Counted from the stretch's first letter, positions 1 to 5,286 are shown. The stretch is DNA of 5,318 bases from Candidatus Faecivivens stercorigallinarum (GCA_018715465.1 DVLN01000113.1:1-5318); one strand, 5' to 3'. The notes: generated by a model not told the origin, from the sequence alone. Numbers and translations are program-made.

Positions 1-38
1 TTGCCGATAAGCTTGCAATTGGCGGATTTGTCATCTGA
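1..38 (+). CDS. Possible C-terminal end of an upstream gene (partial)
   Basis: The frame with codons beginning at base 3 reads ADKLAIGGFVI and stops at TGA 36-38, 24 bases before the terminator stem at 63. This spacing fits the end of a gene, and the other two frames fit less well: one stops at bases 8-10 and the other runs into the terminator hairpin (TAA 82-84). Eleven residues are too few to assign a family, and the call rests on position only. Confidence 0.25.
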   Translation, partial: ADKLAIGGFVI

Positions 39-62
39 AAAATTGTTTGTATATGTTGGCAG

Positions 63-111
63 GCTGCCCGGCCGTCTGGAATAACTTCCAAACGGCCGGG
101 CAGCTTTTTTT
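63..111 (+). terminator. Strong intrinsic terminator of the upstream gene
   Basis: Bases 63-75 (GCTGCCCGGCCGT) pair perfectly with 92-104. After one C/A mismatch the stem continues with TGGAA (77-81) against TTCCA (86-90), closing a 4-base loop. Seven T residues follow at 105-111. The T tract lies only on the right, so it acts on + strand transcription. It insulates the iron-sulfur operon from whatever lies upstream. Confidence 0.93.
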
Positions 112-135
112 GGCTTTGAAATGGTAAATTATGGG

Positions 136-164
136 TTAATACCTACTTGACAAGTAGGTATTAA
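136..164. promoter_or_regulatory. Perfect palindrome over the nifS -35: probable IscR/Rrf2-type operator
   Basis: TTAATACCTACTTG (136-149) is the exact reverse complement of 151-164, with a single central A at 150. The -35 hexamer TTGACA (147-152) lies across its centre, so a bound protein would block RNA polymerase. The inner part, ATACCTACT then 5 bases then AGTAGGTAT, resembles the E. coli IscR type 1 site (ATASYYGACT, 5 bases, AGTCRRSTAT) with one base missing from each half. Rrf2-family IscR commonly represses Fe-S assembly operons in its [2Fe-2S] form. The palindrome is seen directly; the regulator is inferred, and no regulator gene is in the window. A CymR-like cysteine regulator is an alternative. 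Confidence 0.7.
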
Positions 165-175
165 TGTGGTATCCT
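147..175 (+). promoter_or_regulatory. Sigma-A promoter of the nifS-nifU operon
   Basis: The -35 is a perfect TTGACA (147-152). A 17-base spacer leads to the -10 TATCCT (170-175), which matches 4 of 6 consensus bases and is helped by an extended -10 TG at 167-168. Transcription should start near base 182, giving a leader of about 40 bases before the ATG at 222. The overlap with the palindrome suggests repression by steric block. Confidence 0.82.
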
Positions 176-221
176 TTAGATGTAAACAAAAGACTTCCAA
201 CAATAGGGAGGATGTATATAG

Positions 222-1406
222 ATGAAAAAGATTATTTACATGGATAACGCAGCAACTACTTCTACCAGCCGGGCTGCGCTGGATGCGATGATTCCGGTGC
301 TGGAAAGAGAATACGGTAATCCGTCCAGCCTGCACCAGCTGGGCCAGCAGGCGGCAGATCTGCTGGCGGACGCTCGCAAAAGGGTTGCTGCCTGCATTGG
401 TGCACAGCCGGATGAAATTTACTTTACATCGGGCGGTACCGAGTCGGATAACTGGGCGATCACTCAGTTGGCGCAGGCAGGCGCCGCAAAAGGAAAGAAA
501 CATATTATTTCGACCGCATTTGAGCATCACGCAGTATTGCATACTCTGAAACGGCTGGAAAAGGAAGGGTTTGAGGTGACTCTTCTGGATGTTCACCAGG
601 ACGGCATTGTCCGGGTGGACGAGCTGAAGGCCGCAATCCGGCCGGATACCTGTCTGGTAACGGTGATGTATGCCAACAATGAGATCGGTACCATTCAACT
701 GATCGCGGAGATCGGGGCTGTCTGCCGGGAACAGGGCATTCCGTTTCATACCGACGCGGTACAGGCGGTCGGACATCTTCCGATCAACGTTGCGAAGGAA
801 AATATCGACCTGATGTCGATGTCGGCTCATAAATTCCATGGTCCCAAAGGAATTGGCGCCCTTTACTGCCGGCGGGGCATTCGGCTGACCAACTTTATCG
901 AAGGGGGCGCACAGGAGCGTAATCGTCGCGGCGGTACCGAAAATCTGCCGGCCATCTGTGGGATGGCGGCGGCGCTGGAGGATGCCTGCACGGGGATGGA
1001 AGAGCGGTCGAAAACCGTTTCGGCAATGCGTGACCGGATTATTGATCAGATAGTGCAGAACATCCCGTATGTCCGGGTAAATGGTGACCGGGAAAAAAGG
1101 TTGCCAGGCAACGTTAATATCTGCTTTGAAGGAATTGAGGGGGAGTCGTTGCTGCTGCGGCTGGATCTGGAGGGAATCTGTGCATCGTCTGGTTCAGCGT
1201 GCACCTCTGGTTCGCTTGATCCCAGTCATGTACTGCTGGCTATTGGACTGCCCAAAGAAATCGCGCATGGTTCACTGCGGTTGACGTTGGATGAAGAAAA
1301 TACCGAAGAAGATGTGCAGCATCTGCTTGAGGTGCTGCCGGGGATTGTATCCGGGCTGCGGGAAATGTCCCCGGTCTGGGAAGAGATGATGAAAGAGAAC
1401 AGCTGA
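222..1406 (+). CDS. nifS: Cysteine desulfurase, NifS/IscS type (group I)
   Basis: This is a PLP-dependent cytosolic enzyme of 394 aa, the normal length for the family. It converts L-cysteine to L-alanine and carries the sulfur as a cysteine persulfide for Fe-S cluster assembly and probably other thiolation pathways. The class V aminotransferase signatures are all present: MDNAATT (7-13), SGGTESDN (70-77), H102 for PLP stacking, N153, D178 and Q181 around the cofactor, and the Schiff-base lysine K204 in SAHKFHGPKG. The catalytic cysteine is C327 in the long flexible loop SSGSACTSGSLDPSH, which marks group I rather than SufS-like group II. The ATG at 222 is preceded by GGGAGG (206-211) at a 10-base gap, and the N terminus MKKIIYMDNAATT fits the family. 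It is the first gene of an operon with the NifU-like scaffold. NifS versus IscS naming is conventional here; no nitrogenase gene is seen, so the likely role is housekeeping Fe-S supply. Confidence 0.96.
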   Translation: MKKIIYMDNAATTSTSRAALDAMIPVLEREYGNPSSLHQLGQQAADLLADARKRVAACIGAQPDEIYFTSGGTESDNWAITQLAQAGAAKGKKHIISTAFEHHAVLHTLKRLEKEGFEVTLLDVHQDGIVRVDELKAAIRPDTCLVTVMYANNEIGTIQLIAEIGAVCREQGIPFHTDAVQAVGHLPINVAKENIDLMSMSAHKFHGPKGIGALYCRRGIRLTNFIEGGAQERNRRGGTENLPAICGMAAALEDACTGMEERSKTVSAMRDRIIDQIVQNIPYVRVNGDREKRLPGNVNICFEGIEGESLLLRLDLEGICASSGSACTSGSLDPSHVLLAIGLPKEIAHGSLRLTLDEENTEEDVQHLLEVLPGIVSGLREMSPVWEEMMKENS

Positions 1407-1413
1407 GATATAC

Positions 1414-1421
1414 AGAAAGGA
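1414..1421 (+). promoter_or_regulatory. Ribosome binding site deciding the nifU start
   Basis: AGAAAGGA at 1414-1421 is the only Shine-Dalgarno-like sequence in the gap after nifS. It abuts the ATG at 1421, leaving that start no spacing. It sits 11 bases before the in-frame ATG at 1433, which is workable. A third in-frame ATG at 1439 is 17 bases away. This favours 1433. Confidence 0.6.
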
Positions 1422-1432
1422 TGTGTCTGAAT

Positions 1433-1870
1433 ATGGCAATGGGATATAGTGAAAAGGTACGCGATCATTTTGCAAATCCGCGCAATGTCGGTAAGCTGGA
1501 AAATGCGGATGGCATCGGTGAAGTCGGCAACGCCGTCTGCGGAGATATCATGAAAATCTATCTGAAGATTGACGGGGATATCATCACTGATGTCCGGTTT
1601 AACACCTTTGGATGTGGCGCTGCCATCGCAACCAGTTCGATGGCGACCGAGATGATTAAAGGAAAACCGATTTCTGAAGCGCTTCAGCTGACCAACCATG
1701 CGGTTGTGGAGGCGCTGGACGGATTGCCTCCGGCAAAGCTGCACTGTTCGGTGCTGGCTGAGGAAGCGGTTAAGGCGGCGTTGGCAGACTACTATCAGAA
1801 GAAAGGACTGCCGGTACCGGAAGCGTGTGCTGCCTCCTGCGGCGGGGATTGCGCACACTGTTGCGGATGA
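1433..1870 (+). CDS. nifU: Fe-S cluster assembly scaffold, NifU/IscU family
   Basis: This 145-aa protein is a single-domain U-type scaffold on which [2Fe-2S] clusters are built from sulfur passed by the cysteine desulfurase encoded 26 bases upstream. The three ligand cysteines are present: C36 in VGNAVCGD, C61 in FGCGAAIATSS, and C105 in KLHCSVLAEEA, with D38 and H104 beside them. LPPAK (98-102) matches the LPPVK motif by which IscU contacts the HscA chaperone in proteobacteria, although no hscA is seen here. It lacks the extra ferredoxin-like and C-terminal Nfu domains of full-length nitrogen-fixation NifU. After the scaffold fold, the tail (131-145) carries five cysteines (132, 136, 140, 143, 144), a possible metal-binding or redox extension. 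The start at 1433 is chosen from RBS spacing and from the family N terminus (MxYSEKV). Starts at 1421 (149 aa) or 1439 are possible. Confidence 0.94.
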   Translation: MAMGYSEKVRDHFANPRNVGKLENADGIGEVGNAVCGDIMKIYLKIDGDIITDVRFNTFGCGAAIATSSMATEMIKGKPISEALQLTNHAVVEALDGLPPAKLHCSVLAEEAVKAALADYYQKKGLPVPEACAASCGGDCAHCCG

Positions 1871-1880
1871 CAACTGAGAA

Positions 1881-1920
1881 GGGGCGGTATCTGATAGATA
1901 CCGCCCCCTTTGACTTTTTT
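1881..1920 (+). terminator. Intrinsic terminator of the nifS-nifU operon
   Basis: GGGGCGGTATCT (1881-1892) pairs perfectly with 1896-1907 around a 3-base loop. TTTGAC and then six T residues follow (1915-1920). It begins 10 bases after the nifU stop, so the operon ends with nifU. The T-rich tail is reused as the -35 region of the next promoter. Confidence 0.88.
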
Positions 1921-1938
1921 ATAGGTCTGTGGTACAAT
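1910..1938 (+). promoter_or_regulatory. Sigma-A promoter of the acetyltransferase gene
   Basis: TTGACT (1910-1915) is 17 bases from TACAAT (1933-1938). An extended -10 TG lies at 1930-1931. Both hexamers match the consensus at 5 of 6 positions. The -35 lies within the tail of the preceding terminator, so the two transcription units are packed without free spacer. The start should fall near 1945, giving a leader of about 45 bases. Confidence 0.82.
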
Positions 1939-1990
1939 ATAAAGTAGATTCGGAGAGAGAGACCACAGGATATGGAAAGGAAGGAAGAAC

Positions 1991-2557
1991 ATGCTGAAAT
2001 GGCGCGAAATTGGCGCGGAAGAGCGGAAGGACTGGTTTGAAACCAGACTGCGCCGTGATTTCCCTGCCGATGAGGTAAAGCCGTTTGAACTGCTGGAAAA
2101 GCTGTGTGCACAGGGTGTTTACCACTGCTATATGTTTTTTGAACAGCCTGAAACACCAGTGGGATATGCCTATCTGATGACGGCGGGAAGATATACCCTG
2201 CTGGACTATCTGGCTGTTGAACCGTCTATGCGCGGTGGGGGGTATGGCTCGCAGATCCTTCCCATTCTGGTGGGAATGCTTCCAGAAGGGAATACCCTGA
2301 TGATCGAAGCGGAGAACCCGGCCTGTGCGGTGAATCTGGAAGATCGCAATGTACGGCTTGCGCGGGTACGGTTTTATAAAAAGGCCGGGATGCGGATGAC
2401 GGAGGTACTGGAAAAGGCATTTGGCGTCGAATTTCGGATTCTGACCGGAGGAGCGGAGCTGCCTGATCGCGAGGTTGCGGATGGACTGTCGGCTGTTTAT
2501 GCGGCGATGCTGCCGGAGACGGTGTTCCGCCAGCAGTTCCTGGTGTGGATTCCCTAG
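1991..2557 (+). CDS. GNAT family N-acetyltransferase, substrate unknown
   Basis: This is a 188-aa single-domain protein of the Gcn5-related acetyltransferase superfamily, which moves an acetyl group from acetyl-CoA to an amine. Motif A is clear: strand LLDYLAVEPSM (70-80) followed by the pyrophosphate-binding loop RGGGYG (81-86) and helix SQILPILVGML. A motif B-like element, RVRFYKKAGM (125-134), has Y129 at the place of the usual catalytic or CoA-contact tyrosine. The N-terminal 40 residues are charged and helical, and the last 50 form a C-terminal addition not assignable by eye. No signal peptide or TM segment is seen. The ATG at 1991 has AGGAAGG at 1978-1984, an ideal distance. The gene has its own promoter and terminator, so it is not co-transcribed with the Fe-S genes and its neighbours do not reveal the substrate. 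Small molecule or protein N-termini are both possible. Confidence 0.85.
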   Translation: MLKWREIGAEERKDWFETRLRRDFPADEVKPFELLEKLCAQGVYHCYMFFEQPETPVGYAYLMTAGRYTLLDYLAVEPSMRGGGYGSQILPILVGMLPEGNTLMIEAENPACAVNLEDRNVRLARVRFYKKAGMRMTEVLEKAFGVEFRILTGGAELPDREVADGLSAVYAAMLPETVFRQQFLVWIP

Positions 2558-2595
2558 AGAGCCAAACGGCGGATCTGCCGGTATAAATAACAGAG

Positions 2596-2628
2596 ACGCT
2601 GTGCAGCCGGGGCTGTATGGCGTTTTTT
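2596..2628 (+). terminator. Intrinsic terminator after the acetyltransferase gene
   Basis: ACGCTGTGCAGC (2596-2607) pairs with GCTGTATGGCGT (2612-2623) over 12 positions, including three G-U wobbles, around a CGGG loop. A run of six T residues spans 2623-2628. It lies about 38 bases after the stop at 2557 and separates the acetyltransferase from the two-component operon. Confidence 0.85.
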
Positions 2629-2656
2629 GTTCGGATGATTTTCCGGTATTTAATTA

Positions 2657-2667
2657 GTTAGCCTAAC
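2657..2667. promoter_or_regulatory. DtxR/IdeR-like inverted repeat
   Basis: GTTAG-C-CTAAC is a perfect 5-bp-arm palindrome. It equals the core of the DtxR/IdeR iron-box consensus (TTAGGTTAGSCTAACCTAA), although the outer bases match poorly (2 of the 4 flanking bases on the left side and 1 of 4 on the right at best). It lies about 63 bases upstream of the -10 of the response regulator gene, in AT-rich non-coding DNA. Control by a metal-dependent DtxR-family regulator is inferred. A chance palindrome of this size cannot be excluded. Confidence 0.4.
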
Positions 2668-2726
2668 AAATTCCAAATATATTTTTGATAAATTTCACAA
2701 AACGGCTATCAATTCAAAAATGAACA

Positions 2727-2735
2727 TGATATAAT
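2727..2735 (+). promoter_or_regulatory. Extended -10 promoter of the two-component operon
   Basis: TG at 2727-2728 precedes a perfect TATAAT (2730-2735). At 16-18 bases upstream there is only a poor -35 (around 2706-2713, CTATCAAT), so the extended -10 or an activator must compensate. Transcription would start near 2742, leaving a leader of about 80 bases. TTGATA (2685-2690) could be the -35 of a weaker upstream promoter, but no good -10 accompanies it. Confidence 0.7.
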
Positions 2736-2765
2736 GAAAATACCAATTAACAAACTCAGGGGAGC

Positions 2766-2781
2766 GTCGGATTTTTCCGGC
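2766..2781 (+). other. Small hairpin in the response regulator leader
   Basis: GTCGGA (2766-2771) pairs with TCCGGC (2776-2781), with one G-U pair, around a TTTT loop. It is too small, and followed by too few T residues, to be a convincing terminator. No riboswitch family is recognised in the leader (about 2742-2822). Confidence 0.3.
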
Positions 2782-2805
2782 TTTCCGTACATCATAATCA
2801 AAATG

Positions 2806-2813
2806 AAAGGAAG
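2806..2813 (+). promoter_or_regulatory. Ribosome binding site deciding the response regulator start
   Basis: AAAGGAAG at 2806-2813 touches the ATG at 2814 but lies 9 bases before the in-frame ATG at 2823. This makes 2823 the probable start. Confidence 0.75.
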
Positions 2814-2822
2814 ATGAAAACG

Positions 2823-3521
2823 ATGGCTTTGGGTAAGATTCTTGTAACAGATGATGATAAGAACATCTGCGAGCTGCTCAGACTGTATCTTGAAAAGGAA
2901 GGTTATAGCGTCATTCTGGCGCATGACGGCGAAGAAGCACTGCTAAAATTTGAGACGCTGCATCCCGATCTGATGCTGCTGGATATCATGCTGCCGGGAC
3001 TGGACGGATGGCAGGTCTGCCGTGAGGTCCGTAAAAAGAGCCAGGTCCCGATCATCATGCTGACTGCTAAGGGCGAGACATTTGATAAGGTACTTGGACT
3101 GGAACTGGGTGCTGACGACTATGTTGTCAAACCGTTTGATACCAAGGAGATTGTCGCCCGTATCAAAGCCGTCCTCAGAAGAGTTGGCCAGAATAACCAG
3201 GCTTCTGATATCAAAGAGGTCAGCTATGACAAGCTGGTCGTCAATATGACCCGTTATGAGTTGAAGGTGGACGGCAAGGTTATCGACACGCCGCCTAAAG
3301 AGTTGGAACTGCTGTTCCATCTGGCTTCCAATCCTAACCGTGTTTATACCCGCGATCAGCTGCTGGATGAGGTCTGGGGCTTTGAGTATTATGGTGACTC
3401 CCGTACAATTGACGTGCATGTCAAACGTCTGAGAGAAAAGCTGGAAGGCGTCTCCGACAAATGGTCCCTCAAGACGGTCTGGGGTGTCGGCTATAAATTT
3501 GAAGTGACCGATCTGCTGTAA
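2823..3521 (+). CDS. OmpR/PhoB-family two-component response regulator
   Basis: This 232-aa cytosolic transcription factor has an N-terminal receiver domain (about 4-119) and a C-terminal winged-helix DNA-binding domain (about 133-228). Receiver residues are complete: acidic pair D10/D11, phospho-acceptor D54 in LLDIMLPG, T81 in MLTAK, and K103 in VVKPF. The DNA-binding half has the family landmarks: PPKELELLFHLASNPNRVYTR, the recognition helix region SRTIDVHVKRLREKL (193-207), and the terminal wing KTVWGVGYKFE. The start at 2823 gives MALGKILVTDDD with a well-placed RBS; 2814 would add three residues. The histidine kinase downstream is almost certainly its partner. The target genes and signal cannot be read from sequence: similarity to PhoP, ResD or VicR-like regulators is general to the family, so no gene symbol is given. 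Confidence 0.95.
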   Translation: MALGKILVTDDDKNICELLRLYLEKEGYSVILAHDGEEALLKFETLHPDLMLLDIMLPGLDGWQVCREVRKKSQVPIIMLTAKGETFDKVLGLELGADDYVVKPFDTKEIVARIKAVLRRVGQNNQASDIKEVSYDKLVVNMTRYELKVDGKVIDTPPKELELLFHLASNPNRVYTRDQLLDEVWGFEYYGDSRTIDVHVKRLREKLEGVSDKWSLKTVWGVGYKFEVTDLL

Positions 3522-3583
3522 GGCGGATGCGGCCGCAAAGGAGCTGACTCCGGGAGCCGGTTTCCGAAAGACTGAACAGGATG

Positions 3584-3622
3584 GGGAAGGCTGCTGCCCT
3601 GCGGCGGCGGTCTTCCCTTTTT
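3584..3622 (+). terminator. Intercistronic terminator or attenuator between regulator and kinase
   Basis: GGGAAGGCTGCTGCC (3584-3598) pairs with 3603-3617 over 15 positions, with three G-U wobbles, around a CTGC loop. Five T residues follow (3618-3622). The form is that of an intrinsic terminator, but the probable co-transcribed kinase begins only 20 bases later and no separate promoter is evident. Partial termination, lowering kinase relative to regulator, is the likely effect. An RNA-stabilising 3' structure is an alternative. Confidence 0.72.
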
Positions 3623-3629
3623 GTGGTAT

Positions 3630-3634
3630 GGGGG
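3630..3634 (+). promoter_or_regulatory. Ribosome binding site deciding the kinase start
   Basis: GGGGG at 3630-3634 lies 7 bases before TTG 3642, the first in-frame start candidate with reasonable spacing. TTG 3621 lies inside the terminator T tract and has no Shine-Dalgarno sequence before it. Confidence 0.55.
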
Positions 3635-3641
3635 TCTTTTT

Positions 3642-5219
3642 TTGCAGAAGAGTATATTTTATAAGTATTTCCGAAGCTGTACGGCTGTTGTATTTTCCTC
3701 GATTCTGGTGTTGGGCAGTCTGTTTATGCTGTTTGCGTCCAACTATTTTAAAGAGGACAAGCGGGAAACGATGCAGCAGCAGCTCACAATTGCCAGTTCT
3801 CTGCTGCTGACCAGTTCGGAATATGATGACGAGTCCAATCGGGTCACCATCAATTCCTCCAGCCTGACCGCCGGATTCCAGACGATTTCGATTATCAACG
3901 ACAGTACCGTTTTTTTTACCAATGCCTCGGGGGTTATCCAGATTTGGTGTGAAGAAGGGGAGCTGACCAAACCGGTACATACGGTTTCGTCCAAGATCAT
4001 CAGTAAAATTGAACAGGATGGCAGTTATTTTGAGGCTGGCCGGCTGGAGGGATTGTACAGCGAATCCTATTATACCTATGGTATGAACATCGACATGGGC
4101 GGTTCGACAATTGGGTATGTTTTTATTTCCGAGCCGAGCCGGGAGCTGTCCAGCTTTCTGATTGAGATGATCAAGATTTTTGCGCTTTCTTCGGTAGCGG
4201 TCCTGCTGCTGTCGGTGGTCGTCACTTACTATTCGACGATCAAAATGGTACGTCCATTGCGGGAAATGTCGGTCGCTGCAAAAAAGTTTGGACAGGGAGA
4301 TTTTACCTCCCGGATAGAAGTGACTTCGGATGACGAAATCGGGCAGTTGGCGATGGCGCTCAACAATATGGCACAGTCACTTTCACAGCTGGAGTCGATG
4401 CGGCGGAGTTTTGTCGCCAATGTTTCCCACGAGCTGAAAACGCCGATGACTTCGATCGGCGGATTTATTGACGGGATTTTGGATGGAACAATTCCCAAAA
4501 GTGAGGAAAAGAAATACCTGCGGATTGTATCGGAAGAGGTACAGCGGCTGTCCAGACTGGTCAGAAGTATGCTCAACCTGTCGCGGATCGAGGCGGGAGA
4601 GCTGAAACTGAATTGCCAGCAGCTGAATATTGTTGATACCATCTGCCAGACGCTGTTTACCTTTGAACAGTCGATTGACCAGAAGGGGTTGGATATCCGC
4701 GGACTGGATGTTGGGAAAGTCATGGTAGATGCCGACGCCGATCTGATTCACCAGGTGGTGTACAATCTGATCGAAAATGCGGTCAAGTTTGTCAGTGATC
4801 ACGGCTATCTGCTGTTTAACTTCTATACCGAAGGCGGAATGACCTATATCGGTATTCGCAATTCGGGCGAAGGGCTTTCCAAAGAGGAGATTCCGCGGGT
4901 ATTTGACCGGTTCTATAAGACCGATCGCAGCCGCGGTATGGATAAAAATGGCGTCGGACTGGGTCTGTACCTGGTCAAATCCATTGTAACCCTGCATGGC
5001 GGTGACATCATCGTCCGCAGTGTGCAGGGAGAATATACCGAGTTCGTCTTTTCGGTTCCGTCTGCCAAGACCCGCGCTTCCGCAATTGTCACCGGTCGGG
5101 AAAAAGAGTATACCGGCGGTGTTAATTCTTCCGGGCTTGTTCCGGTAGATATGGCGGATATTGATGAACAAGTGCTGTCCGCTTCGGAGGGGAAACAGCA
5201 GGAAAACAGAGAATCGTGA
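3642..5219 (+). CDS. Membrane sensor histidine kinase (HAMP-HisKA-HATPase_c)
   Basis: This 525-aa inner-membrane kinase is the likely partner of the upstream response regulator. It has TM1 at about 12-33, an extracytoplasmic sensor at about 34-171, TM2 at about 172-196, HAMP at about 197-250 (RPLREM, then DEIGQLAMALNNMA), and HisKA at about 253-320 with phospho-acceptor H263 in FVANVSHELKTPMTS. The HATPase_c domain (about 362-474) has the N box YNLIENAVKF (N379), an F box VFDRFYKTDRS, and a G2 box GVGLGLYLVKS (437-447). The G1 box reads NSGEG (407-411), with Asn where the adenine-contacting Asp is usual. A polar, acidic tail of about 50 residues follows the ATPase fold. The sensor ends in TIGYVFIS, suggestive of a Cache/PAS-like fold; the ligand is unknown. 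TTG 3642 is chosen because it has a GGGGG site and gives the basic MQKSIFYKYF N terminus. TTG 3621 would add seven residues but sits in the terminator. Confidence 0.93.
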   Translation: MQKSIFYKYFRSCTAVVFSSILVLGSLFMLFASNYFKEDKRETMQQQLTIASSLLLTSSEYDDESNRVTINSSSLTAGFQTISIINDSTVFFTNASGVIQIWCEEGELTKPVHTVSSKIISKIEQDGSYFEAGRLEGLYSESYYTYGMNIDMGGSTIGYVFISEPSRELSSFLIEMIKIFALSSVAVLLLSVVVTYYSTIKMVRPLREMSVAAKKFGQGDFTSRIEVTSDDEIGQLAMALNNMAQSLSQLESMRRSFVANVSHELKTPMTSIGGFIDGILDGTIPKSEEKKYLRIVSEEVQRLSRLVRSMLNLSRIEAGELKLNCQQLNIVDTICQTLFTFEQSIDQKGLDIRGLDVGKVMVDADADLIHQVVYNLIENAVKFVSDHGYLLFNFYTEGGMTYIGIRNSGEGLSKEEIPRVFDRFYKTDRSRGMDKNGVGLGLYLVKSIVTLHGGDIIVRSVQGEYTEFVFSVPSAKTRASAIVTGREKEYTGGVNSSGLVPVDMADIDEQVLSASEGKQQENRES

Positions 5220-5236
5220 GCGGCAGTCTGTTTTTT
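5203..5236 (+). terminator. Weak candidate terminator after the kinase gene
   Basis: AAAACAGA (5203-5210) pairs with TCTGTTTT (5227-5234) around a 16-base loop, and the T run continues to 5236. The stem is AT-rich, the loop is large, and the left arm lies inside the kinase gene. Termination may be inefficient. Confidence 0.4.
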
Positions 5237-5286
5237 GGATTTGGGTACAATATTCAGATGACTGTGCAGAAAAGTTCATCTTTGGA

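Noticed and set aside
1..84. Upstream frame ending at TAA 82-84 as the end of the previous gene
   Set aside because: It would run through the left arm of the strong terminator. The frame ending at 36-38 is better placed.
147..152. Minus-strand promoter from the palindrome (TTGTCA on the reverse strand)
   Set aside because: The symmetry creates a -35-like hexamer, but no gene exists on the minus strand upstream for it to serve.
129..839. Long minus-strand open frame opposite nifS
   Set aside because: It lies antisense to a gene with every cysteine desulfurase motif, shows no family signature, and has no ribosome site or promoter of its own.
2566..2582. Small inverted repeat CGGC...GCCG just after the acetyltransferase stop
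   Set aside because: Only four base pairs with no T run. The real terminator lies at 2596-2628.
2742..2822. Riboswitch in the response regulator leader
   Set aside because: The leader is only about 80 bases with one small hairpin. No conserved riboswitch core is recognisable.
3528..3537. Perfect palindrome TGCGGCCGCA after the response regulator
   Set aside because: A ten-base GC palindrome containing a NotI recognition sequence is short, has no T tract, and is not near a promoter, so it is most simply chance.
2943..3980. 345-codon minus-strand open frame across the regulator-kinase junction
   Set aside because: It is antisense to two well-recognised genes and to the intercistronic hairpin. 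Its composition reflects the mirrored codons of the + strand genes and no domain is recognisable.
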